Source of the DNA: Neospora caninum Liverpool | Taxonomy: Eukaryota > Apicomplexa > Conoidasida > Eucoccidiorida > Sarcocystidae | NCBI RefSeq assembly: GCF_000208865.1 | Contig: NC_018394.1 | Span: forward strand, 3,661,797-3,725,796 | Direction of reading: 5' to 3' | DNA: 64,000 bases | Shown here: positions 26,101 through 35,492 of the stretch, in pieces | How the letters are laid out: every line of letters begins with the position of its first letter | How positions within the stretch are numbered: the first letter of the stretch is position 1 | Notes under the pieces: generated by a model | The model's input: only the letters and a program-made list of their open reading frames with translations | Databases searched by the model: none | Told to the model about the DNA's origin: nothing | Program-made: the position numbers and the translations under genes

Positions 26101-27809
26101 CAAAATTGAATTCGTCGCAAGGCGCCCTCCTAACGGATGTGCTGGAAACGAGTTGAAGCATCTCCAGTATAGGCACCGGAGGCAGGGATTTTGGTAACGA
26201 GCGAACGCAGGCGCAGGAACCTCGGGGGGCGAGCCGCGCCTTGAAAACGTTAAAACCTGTGTGGTCCAGACACTGCTTCGTTTGCTCAGCGGCAGAGAGC
26301 GCCGGCGCGAACAACCCTGTCGAGCTCGTCTCTGCTCCTGCGTGCCCGAGTGTACCGACAGATGATTCGGACGGACTCGAGCTAGCACACGGAGCAAAGA
26401 CTGTAAATCACGGGACAGAGTGGGAATCGATCCCGTCGTTTTCGATGAGAAACACAGCGCACGAGACTCGTTTCGTGACCGAGGGTCGGCTGTCTCCTCC
26501 CTGTGTTTTTGTGGACCAGAGTTGTGTGCGAGCACCTCGCCTTCTTCTTCTCCGTCCCCGTGAGCTGGGAACGACACAAAGCATATAAGAGTTCCGCAGG
26601 GAAAGCTCTGTTTGCACGCATGCTGGCGCGGCTGCCTGCCCTCTTGGAGGCGATGTTTACTTGGGTCGATTTCTTTCGAGGTGAGTGGCGTGCGCTGAGT
26701 TGCCCAGGCCGTTTGGGACGGTTTCTCGAAAAATGGGGAGGCGTATAGTCTCGCTTCCCGACGGGAGCGGCGCGTATAGAGACCGATGTGCAGCAATGCC
26801 GTCTGGCCTTCGACGCAGTTGGTGGCACAGGCTTTGTTTCCGACCCATGCCGTTCACATGTACCTTCTGTACGAAGAGTCTGCACGATGTGTGTGCTTGC
26901 TGTGGGTTGTACTCATTTGTACTCAGCGACGTCGGATTGCGTGGCTGTCTTCGAACACGCCATCGCCGCACTGCAGGTGGCGACGGATGCTCGGGGGAAA
27001 GACAAGCCCGCGCAAACGTGCGTAAAACGAGACGGAAAACCGAGTGGGCCCCGCGGCGGGAGCGCCAAGGACGAAGCGGCCGGTCTGGCTCGTCTGTCGT
27101 GGAATAGTGGCGCCTGCGTTGGACATGCAGTCTGCGATTTTTGGCAAGACGCCGTGTTGCAGGGTGAACTCAACAGAGGAGTCAAAGCCTGCAAAGGAAA
27201 GGTCGACGAAGGGCGGACAGACCAGTCAGCGAAAGGGATACAGGAACTCAACTTGGCTCTCTGCAAGGATAGTTCTCCGCAAGGAGAGAAAGAGAACACG
27301 TGCCCAGAGGAGACACAGGAACTGCACGTCTCGCAGGAGCACTTCCAGCTCCGGTCCATGCAAGAAGAACTGGATCTCGACACCCGAAACAATCGCAACA
27401 AACCCGTGACGGGCTTGACCGCTCCAGCGAATCGAACCCAAGAACAAGGTGCTCGAAATGAGGCAGCTGAGACGGACGTGGGCGTCATGGAAGAGAACGC
27501 TGTGGGGGTGCTGCGAGTGCTGCTAGCTCGCGGCGTGTCGGGAAAAATCGAGGCGACAAAGGTGAGAGACTGTACCAGCACTTCGAACGGTGTCAACGGG
27601 GCTCTCGGGATAGCATTCGGTAGAGATGCGTTGCGTGTGTGACGGACTGGTCGCGTGACGCTTCCTGCCTGCCGCAGTCGCCTGCATCGACTCGAAACGC
27701 TAGTGTTTCAAAAGTAACAGTAGACGAGCTGACTCACTGCCGTCTGACCAAGGCTGGTAAACATCGCTCGCCGTGTCAGGTCGCGTGGGTCGCATTGGGA
27801 TTGAGGTAA
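14164..27809 (+). CDS. NCAPG2: Condensin II subunit G2-like HEAT protein
   Basis: Supported exons: 14892 (or a start at ATG 14991)-16568; an exon from 16793 with uncertain end; 17317-17664; 18035-18112; about 18814-19041; 19431-19522; 20176-21358; 21792-22307; 22705-25434; 25702-26078; 26600-26680; 26927-27561; 27678-27809. A possible first exon is 14164-14271, in phase. The middle is diagnostic: FLWRSLK, then SPNWQVRFNAVCLW, then a codon split across an intron leading into TLEDPCPSVRLAS, and later LRSLLHDASPCVRLA. This is the condensin-2 non-SMC domain of NCAP-G2 (human ILWRGLK..N.EVRSNAALL, LLEDPYPMVRST, SLHDNSEKVRVA). N-terminal LRTLARLMHTLP and C-terminal blocks also align in order. Condensin II compacts and organises mitotic chromosomes in the nucleus. 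The coccidian protein is swollen by long Glu/Arg-rich disordered inserts (22.9-24.6 kb). Unresolved: 16.8-17.3 kb; the phase between 26078 and 26600; and the C terminus, where a strong GAG/GTAAGT donor overlaps the stop at 27807-27809. Confidence 0.8.
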
Positions 27810-30468
27810 GTTTTTGTAGCTGTCGGAAGTCCTTGGGTAAAAGCTCTGGTGGACGTTAGATGTGGGTGCGATGCACGGGCGTGATATCTCAGGATCTCTG
27901 CAGTGCGATCTCCTAGTCTGGAAAGAAGCAAATCCTTCACTGGCAAATACGCAGTTGTGTGCATCTGGATTCGATGAGCGGGAAGATAGCTCCACGAGAG
28001 GGAAACCGAGTTTCTGTCTCTCTTACAAGTGACGCAGTCAAGCGAGGGCGTCAAAACCTTGCGATGGGCACTGGTCCAAAAGAAAAGCGACGTGCATAAC
28101 GAGGACGAAGAAACAGTTTGAGTTCAATGATTCATCTGTTGTAGAATGAGGTCGGTGTAAATTTCAAGTGCTAGGAAATCGGTGGGAGCGTGGTCGCGAG
28201 CTTCTTTGTGGCACAATAATTTCTCGGGTGCGAACATTTGAACGGTAATCCATATATTACGCCTAGAACGCAACTGATGTGTAATAACCTTAATGTAGTA
28301 GGACATTGAAATCCAACACTTTTGGTTGTCTTAAGCAGTTCAGTGGGGTGGTGGTGTACAGCAATCATAAAGAACTTTGTTGTCCGTATCTCCCAACTGA
28401 AGGGAGTTCGGAAGTCGTTTTCCCAAGAACTAACGCGAGCTTCTATTTCCTAGTACCATTAGGTTCTGTTTTAGCTACTCAAAGTATCTGTTCGGAATTC
28501 GGTAGTGGTCCAGGTTGGACAACGTACCCTCCACCGGATCCAAGTTCTATAGTGTTAGCAAAACATAAATCTAGTAATGCTTGCCAAGTTCCTTGTATCT
28601 AGTTGGTTCACGGAGTGGTGATACAATGACATCCTGTAGGAAGCGGAAAGTGATTCACGTCCGTACGGCATGGCTGTTGATGGAGATGAAGCCTCATGTT
28701 GTTTGTTCGTTTACAGCATGAGATGATGGCTTTTTTCGGTACTCCAAAGTTCCAGCTGTTTGTCCCTGCTCACCGCACAATTGCACTGCGTTTCTTCGAA
28801 GTCAGAAACAGCACAGGTCTTCTGTAAGCGAGTCTCACATGCTCACAGATTCGGCCCCAGGTCATGCCGCAGTTCGCTGGCACCATTTGGGACTGCGTTG
28901 TCCTGTCTCTGTAACTGTGTCTCAGCGTACTTCCCTAGTATGGCGTTTCCTGAGAACCTTCCCTGGCAATGACTCACTCCGGTCCCTACTACGTGAGGTT
29001 GATGATGAAGGACTGCAAGATGCTGCAACGGACGGAGCGAGCCAGCCATTTGTAGGCTAGAAATTTCCCGTGATCGCTCAAGAAAATATCGGCAAACAAA
29101 TCAGTGGTTCGACGTGACGTCTGTTCGGCAGAGAGGATTGATCGGCATCGCCTTGTGTAGAGATGCTGAGTGGCAAGGCAGTCTTCAGATCGTAAAGTGG
29201 GATGTCCCATGGCGTAGCTCCCAGGAAACGTTGCAGCTGGCGCGGCGAGACAGCGCCTTACTGTCCTCGTAGTTCAAGCAAGTAACAACCTTTTCGAGAT
29301 CTTTTTTCGCCGCGCCCATGGCTTGAGTGGTTCTTAACAGGACATTGCCCGGCAGAACCATCCTTAGAATGCTGCTGCACTACACTTGGTGCTCAGCATG
29401 TTGATCCAAAGCTGTAAATGGCAGTAACGCTGGTGTGTGGTGTCCGCGCCGATCCACAAGCGAAACAACGCTTTGGCTCCTTGTCGCACAGTATGTTCAT
29501 TATTGGCGACTACACATCTAAACATGCGTATGGAATATGCCAACATAGATGTAATGAAATACAGCCATCGAAACCTACGCTTGCCGCTACAGGATGCTTC
29601 TACATAAAATTTTAGATGTAGCATGATCACTCACCCATGCCAGTGCAAGGAGGGTCCACCTTAAAGGACGGGTGCAAATGATGCGATATAAGGCAGATTC
29701 CTCTCCGGCCCTGCCGTGGTGGGGCCAAGCCGGCGTTTGAAGGAAAGCCGTAAAGCACGCGTAAGCAACCGCCGTTAGAAAAACTGATGTCCCAGATCAT
29801 GGAGCAGAAACCGTTTACCCCGCTGTTTTATTCTTCTCGGTCAAGTGAATGCGAGTGTAAGCCAATGACGATTCGCATTGTTCACCGTTCAAAAAATGTT
29901 GAACATTTCCCTTGTAGGTTGCTCTGAAGTGTGATCGACGTCAGTGCAAGATTTCCTCCACTATCGTGCGAACCCTTCCTGATGATCGGCCCCTAAATGG
30001 GGCAACTGGAACGGTAATATAGATGATGAAATTCTCTCGGTATATACCAGCGAAGAAGTTATACGATAGGCTACATTGCTGGCAGCCTCGTTCGGTGATG
30101 CCGTGCCTTATTCTCACCCGAACAGGCCAGTCGTGACGCAGTACCACCAGCACAGTGGCTGACCACTTAGGGCATAGGAGCAAAAATGAGATTAACAATA
30201 GCAGAGACATTCTCTTCCAACACAACTTGAGCTTCACGTGGAAGTTCACGGACTGTAGCGGCGGAGGTGTTCCTCTGGGATTGCGAGTAATCGTGCTTGA
30301 GGTGATATTGCAGTACGAGTCCAAATATAGTTCTTGTTACATTGGTAGCACTGTGAATAAAACAAACAGCCCCAGGCGCAGCCGACAGCTTGCAAACAGA
30401 ATCAGTGAAACGGGTATATTGTTATAACACAGCAGTGACCGCTGAAACCAGGTGAGCTGACTGTACGA
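27810..30468. other. Intergenic with a mitochondrial-DNA insertion
   Basis: Between the condensin gene and the Thr-rich secreted gene. Apart from the cox1-like fragment (separate entry) it is AT-richer than its surroundings between about 28.1 and 30.4 kb. A minus-strand frame at about 30.2 kb begins with a hydrophobic stretch (MSLLLLISFLLLC) and meets a GTGAGA donor; it could be a signal-peptide exon, but I found no partner exon. Confidence 0.5.
28405..28533 (+). pseudogene. Nuclear mitochondrial fragment, cox1-like (NUMT)
   Basis: This stretch translates to VVFPRTNASFYFLVP and, further on, SEFGSGPGWTTYPPP. That is the conserved cytochrome c oxidase subunit I region (EVVFPRTNA..F.LVP ... EFGSG.GWT.YPP) of apicomplexan mitochondrial genomes. 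Only about 43 codons match. Flanking sequence (about 28340-28602) stays open and AT-rich but no longer reads as COX1, as expected for a nuclear copy of the scrambled, block-built coccidian mitochondrial DNA. There is no start codon, no full gene and no reason to think it is expressed. Insert boundaries are not visible. Confidence 0.75.
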
Positions 30469-31380
30469 TCAAGGGGACACACCGCGAAGAGCTCGTGAAG
30501 GGAATTCAGGCACCCCCGGATCGCGCCAGAACTGATCCACAAGTTTGCTGATCTCCTGACTACAACCGAAAACTGCACCTTCGAGGCGTTCGAGAAGCTG
30601 TGCAGTGCGCTCCTCCTCGTCTTGGAAATCGCTAGCCTCGGCCGATGGCTGGTCGGTGGCCTTCTCTCCCGTGTTGTTCCCGAAAAGCCCCAACATCAAC
30701 CGTGCAAGTTTCATGAAATAAAAATCCTTCTTGGAACCCTTCGAATCCTTTTGCTTTTTAGTCGTCGTTCCCGAGGATGTTGTAGTAGATGTAGCGGTTG
30801 TCGTAGATGTGGCGGTAGTAGTTGTAGTTGTGGTCGTGCTAGTTGTAGATGTGGCGGTAGTAGTTGTAGTTGTGGTCGTGCTAGTTGTAGATGTGGCGGT
30901 AGTAGTTGTAGTTGTGGTCGTGCTAGTTGTAGATGTGGCTGTAGTAGTTGTAGTTGTGGTCGTGCTAGTTGTAGATGTGGCGGGAGTAGTTGTAGTTGTG
31001 GCCGTGCTAGTTGTAGTTGTGGTTGTCAGTACGATTTCTTCAGGGATATCGGGAAACTCTGGCTTGGCCGGGAATCCGGGGAAATATGTGTGCTCTGAGA
31101 CGGGCTTGGACCGTCGCAACCAGTAGTCAGCTGACACTCCACTCTCTTCGACAGGTTTCTCTGAAATGCGACTCAAATGCTTTTTGCGTTGTTTCTATCG
31201 GTGTTCAAGACTGTTACCTGTCTGCTCTCCAACCGCGCCTTGAAGTGCGTCCACGTCCGTGATCAGGTTGTCCAACGCGGTGACACAGTCCGTGCTTTGG
31301 GCTAGTGCAGGAGAAACCGAACAAGCAACCGTAAGGCAGACAAGCCAAATGGCCTGCTGAGTTAGAGCACGCGCCATCAT
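30469..31380 (-). CDS. Secreted Thr-rich minisatellite protein
   Basis: Two exons on the reverse strand: 31380-31218 and 31160-30469. Phase is kept (163 + 692 nt; 284 aa), with ACAG/GTAACA as donor and TTTCAG as acceptor; the intron is only 57 nt. Exon 1 encodes a clear signal peptide (AIWLVCLTVACSVSPALAQ) and a short helical segment (VTALDNLITDVDALQGAVG). Exon 2 has a Pro/Phe-rich piece (YFPGFPAKPEFPDIPEE), a Thr/Ser/Ala block from five 42-bp repeats, then a Lys-rich stretch (KKQKDSKGSKK) and an acidic C-terminal helix (DEEERTAQLLERLEGAVFG). The Thr block is a good O-glycosylation substrate, so a mucin-like exported protein is likely. I do not recognise a named family; it resembles lineage-restricted secreted families of Toxoplasma. 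It may be a surface, dense-granule or cyst-wall component; this is inference. Confidence 0.7.
30803..31012 (-). repeat. 42-bp minisatellite, five copies
   Basis: Five head-to-tail 42-bp units start at 30803, 30845, 30887, 30929 and 30971. The first three are nearly identical and the last two carry a few changes. Each encodes 14 residues of Thr with one Ala and two Ser on the minus strand. Because 42 is a multiple of three, copy-number change keeps the frame. Confidence 0.95.
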
Positions 31381-32082
31381 GATTGTGAACGAACGAATGA
31401 CTCCCTACGAGTCTCTTTTTTGAACAGGGTTGTGACACGAAGCAAGACTGGGATCAGCTGGATGGTGCGCGGATGTTGCGGGAACGTGATGATCGACGGC
31501 CTCCTTTAAGCAAGTCTGATCCTGTCGCGGAAACTGTCAAGGGAACTGCTGCGACTCTCGATGCAAGAAAGTGAAAATGACATTCCAGATACACTGAATT
31601 CCTGTAGCACTGCTCATCTCGACATCAGGATAAAGCCGCCGAAGTGTCCAGACACAAGAAGGTGCCTTGTGGTCTTGGCACGATTCCATGCTCTTAACGG
31701 GTTAACCCACCCTCAAGCTTGGTGTATGGGGTGAGAGTGGCATAACTCTTGGTACTAACCTAAACGATCACATATTTGTCAGGCGTTCAGCGAGAAGCAC
31801 ACTGAAAGCTCTTAGCGTCCACAGCGCATCCGATCTTTACTGCGCTTGCGTCATTCGTGCGCTGCTGTCTGAGAGACACGTCAGCGCTGACGTCGTCGGG
31901 ACTGGCAACCTCTGATAAGCTGGCTACCTACACTTTGAGCTACGGTTGGTTTACTAGTCTGACTGCGAATATTTTATGTCGCGGGAACCGACCTCAGCGG
32001 TCACTTCGGTTGCGTAAGCTCCAGTCCCCGAACAGGGAAATACTGATACAGCGGCTCTTCTCTGCCTACCAACCACATCACA
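31381..32082. other. Probable promoter of the Thr-rich gene
   Basis: Upstream of the minus-strand ATG at 31380. No coding exon or recognisable element was seen. Confidence 0.45.
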
Positions 32083-32301
32083 CTATCTAAACATTTCTGC
32101 TAATTTCATCAAATGCGCGGTGTACTCGTTGCCGTCGCTGCAATCGGTGGGGTAGAAAGGCTCGAGATAGATGCGAGCCTGGTAGCCGTGTTCAACACGA
32201 TCCAGCCCGGTAGCGCAATTCACACTCAGATTCTCACGAAACACGACGTCGAGACGCTCTGCAGTCGGGTTTGGAGAAGGCGTTTCAAGAGATTGACTCT
32301 C
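32083..32301 (-). CDS. Orphan coding-like exon
   Basis: On the reverse strand, after a GATTTGCAG acceptor, an open frame of about 70 codons reads TAERLDVVFRENLSVNC, QARIYLEPFYPTDCSDG and ends HLMKLAEMFR-stop. Composition and residue spacing look like a folded protein rather than random sequence. No partner exon was found in the gap between it and the TIC20 gene's last exon (32832), and there is no clear start. It may be the last exon of a small gene or a remnant of one. I do not recognise the family. Confidence 0.3.
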   Translation of the reverse strand, partial: ESQSLETPSPNPTAERLDVVFRENLSVNCATGLDRVEHGYQARIYLEPFYPTDCSDGNEYTAHLMKLAEMFR

Positions 32302-32831
32302 CCTGCAAATCGCGTGCGGCCGTACCATTAAAGGCTTCTTCCGAAACAACCACCATTTGTTATACTCAAGAATGCCACATTCCTAACGGAACTGACAAGT
32401 ACCCCCTTTTTGGTAAAACGGGGCTTGTGTCCGAGCAAGCACAGAGGGACTTCACATGTCTTTGCCTCACAAAAGCAAACATGACCCGCACACGAGAGAA
32501 GGGGATCCTGGGCAGGCACTGAGTAACAGACTCCACTGGCACAGCTCCTGCAGATGGGTCAGTAACAGCCAGGCGGCTTTTCGCCTATGTGCATGGTGAC
32601 AGCCTCAGTCACGACCGGCACCCATGCATACCTGAAGAAGAGAGTAACAACAGCCAGTCAAGTCACTGACAGGTGATATTAGGCTACAGCAAGTGATTGT
32701 TTACTTGCAGCCCTATCATCGGCTATTTGTTTGTCCCTTGCCAGTTAGGAAAACAACCAAAATATGGGGTTTTACGTCGAACCGCCAATATGATACCCAC
32801 CGAGCATTTGCCGGATGAATACGCGGACAAC
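32302..32831. other. Intergenic
   Basis: 3' side of the TIC20 gene. No coding signal was seen, although a 5' exon for the orphan exon at 32083-32301 would have to lie here. Confidence 0.4.
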
Positions 32832-34210
32832 TTACTTTGCGCTAAGGGCACTGAGCATCGAGCTCATCAGAAGCGTCTGAGCTGTGAGGAACAGTGACAG
32901 CACGATTGTTTCATGAGCGGTTCCTGTGAAGGAGGCACTGACGCCCTTGAAGTAGATCATGCTGAGCGTGTACTGCAGCATAGACAGTAGCAAAGCCTGC
33001 GCACACGCCCGAAAAGTGCACAGAAAACAAACAACAACGACAATGAAGCTGTTCCCGCCAACAGCATCGCTCAGGAGAGTGACGCAGATAGGATGACCGC
33101 CGAAACATGTGAGGCAGCAAACCGCAGAAGAAGAAATCTAGCACCAGCACGTACCGTCATTGTATGGTGCCGCAGGAAATACGACGGCTTGAACAGCTCT
33201 TTCTTTTTTATAAGAAGAGTATATGGAGCCCCGAAGGAGAGCAAGGAAGCACACGGAATCTTGCCGTACAACTCCAGGCATTTGGCAGCAACTGCCCAAA
33301 GTGGGGTGGCGGAGGGCAGCATCGTTGTCAAAAATGGTAAAAAGGTCTGCACATAGCACACCAGCACAACGTTCTTTAATTGACTCCTGTCCCTCGCACA
33401 GGGACACTCACTGCAGTGTGCGTCGGAGCTGAGTATGTTCACCTGAAGCAGTTCGAGGTTCGGTATGAAGTACATCGCTGCCGCGGCCACCCGTTGTAGG
33501 AACGAAGGTGTTCTCATCGAGAATCCAGTGCTTCGACCGCCTCTGGTAGCCCCTGAATGGGCGGCTGTGGCTGGCGTTTGACCATTAGTCGGTCGGGCAG
33601 CAAGTAGTCGTGATGCGCGAGGACCCCGAACTCGCGAACTTGTCTGCATGCCCATGCGAGAAGGGTTTGGCGAGAGCACAAGTGGAGAGTTCCTCAAATC
33701 GCATCTCTTGAAGCCCGACACTGCGAAGGGTGCACATGACCTCTTCTGTCCTTGATCTAAAGACAGTGCCGCACGCGATGCAGATGCATTGAGATAGGAA
33801 CGCTTCCCGAAATCACATGCGTCAAGACGGGATCCACACCAAAAGCGACCCGGAAACTGAAAGGCACAATGGACGGCAGAGGACGTCATTGACAGCAAAT
33901 CACGGTGATTTGTGTCCCGGTATTCACCATGCCGTCGGCTATAGACAGGGCTGAGCCCCGCTCCACCCCAGGAGGCTGCTGCCAACAGAGCAGGCACCCC
34001 GACAAAAAAATGCCGTGCGTGTGAAAAATGTGTTGCTACATGATCGTCCGCATCGGTCCAGCGCAGTGACCATTGGGGCACCAGTGTATGAGAAGTGAGC
34101 GGAGACCATTTTGGAGTGCCTAACTGGGTGCATAAGACACCTCCGGAAAAGATTAGCAACACGTGGGTGAGACATATGGCGATCAGCCAAAGAGATCGAG
34201 GGAGTCTCAT
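32832..34210 (-). CDS. TIC20: TIC20-like apicoplast protein translocon subunit
   Basis: Two exons on the reverse strand: 34210 (ATG of MRLPRSLW) to 33155, and 32996-32832; 406 aa, or 415 aa if the ATG nine codons upstream is used. The donor is ATGACG/GTACGT, the acceptor GTGCGCAG, phase 0. Residues 5-26 form a hydrophobic signal sequence. A long Ser/Arg-rich, weakly conserved stretch to about residue 230 fits an apicoplast transit peptide. The core then matches Tic20: FLQRVAAAAMYFIPNLE (family R..SAL.YLIP..D), a membrane helix (YVQTFLPFLTTML), YGKIPCASLLSFGAPY (Y..IPF.SLI.FF), and FLRHHTMT joined across the intron to ALLLSMLQYTLSMIYF (RFNAMQAILLDI). A last helix follows (TIVLSLFLTAQTLLM). Tic20 is the multi-pass channel-associated protein of the innermost plastid membrane and is needed for import of nuclear-encoded apicoplast proteins. 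The order of four membrane segments is as expected. An alternative reading through the intron ends soon after without the last two helices. Confidence 0.8.
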
Positions 34211-34237
34211 TGTCCCCGCGGTAGTATCTGGCGACAA

Positions 34238-35492
34238 AGGACCTCCGTTGCTTGACAGTACTGTGCGTCACAGCCAGATGCTCGTGGTGAGGATTGATTT
34301 CCTCTGCAAGCTTGGTGAAGCATTTTTGACGCCTGTGGAGAGAATGTTCTCAGTGGCATGAATTCACTTGCTGTGAAGCACCGGGATGGGAATGCTGCCT
34401 CGTCGAAAGTTACTCGCCTTCCGTATTTGTAAATGCTTCGAGCTAGCATAACCACAATCGACATTCTCTATATGTATACCGGCAAAAGAGAAAGAATCGT
34501 CCCTTCTTCCACACTAATCAAGGGTTTGATGCCCGCACACACAAGGGTCTCATACGGTAAGAAGAGAGACACCAACTGCATCGAGAAAAGTAACGATGAG
34601 CGTGACGTTCCTGCTGCAATGAGAGTAGATAGGGCACATCAGATGTTGCTTTTATGAAACATGAGGTCAGTCAGTAGCGGCCACGGACAATTCCGAGCAA
34701 AAAAACGGTTTGTTACCCCCGCTGAAAAAAAATATCTTCCATGTTAACGCTGTTTTTCTGGTGGTTTTATTTCGAAGACAACCGCGCGAAGCCCACGGGA
34801 CACAGCATGCAAGAGAGGAGACACCATCTGGATTCTGCCTTTGCGTCGCCGCCCCTTGACACTGCCAGACTACCAGATCCAACAGTCGATGCTCAATTCC
34901 TGGTGCAACGCGAAATGGTTGGGTAGAAGTTCCCAATGCGATTTTAAGAAGGAATGGTTTTACATCATGTAAGCCGTTGAGGAGGTAGTGCGCTGTTGAG
35001 GCGTTACAGAACAATCGTATGCTGACAGCGTCCGGTGTGCATGCAGAGCACCTGAAGTACGATGGCTTCGGAAGGCGCCAAGTGTACGGCAGCGACGCAT
35101 GCAGACACCATGAACAGAACGACCCGGGGGTGCACGGCGGCGCGGGGCTCTGTCGCCTTGCCAGAGGGGGGTAGCAGGCTAGAAGCGTTTTCTACTAAGT
35201 CCATTATTTCTGGCCATACGTTCAATCCCTGCCGCGAAAAACGAAATGGTCTACCCTTCTCTGGCTTTTTGAGCTTTTCCCCCCTCCTTTTACAACACTT
35301 CCGCCGTTGACCCCTGCCCTGGTAGTCGTAAATGCAGCACCCATAGCGCCGAAGTAGTGGCCGCACGGGCGCGCGTCACACTTGGTTGGTAGGGCACCGT
35401 ACCAGAGGGGTGGCCGGGACATGCGCGGGGGGGGGGGGGGGGTACCTGTTGCTTGTTTACTTTCTTGTTTGTTTTTTGTCTCCACGTCTGCA
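34238..35492. other. Divergent intergenic region
   Basis: Lies between the TIC20 start (minus) and the CRAL-TRIO start (plus) and so holds both promoters. It contains a 16-base G tract. No gene was seen. Confidence 0.55.
35427..35442. repeat. Poly-G homopolymer, 16 G
   Basis: Sixteen consecutive G, about 50 bases before the ATG of the CRAL-TRIO gene, probably in its 5' leader. It is the second long G run in the window after the one at 718-738. Confidence 0.9.

Noticed and set aside
30622..31126. Open frames on the plus strand over the minisatellite, Val-rich in one frame and Cys/Gly/Ser-rich in another
   Set aside because: They are shadows of the 42-bp repeat, which stays open in several frames; the minus-strand frame alone has a signal peptide and splice support.
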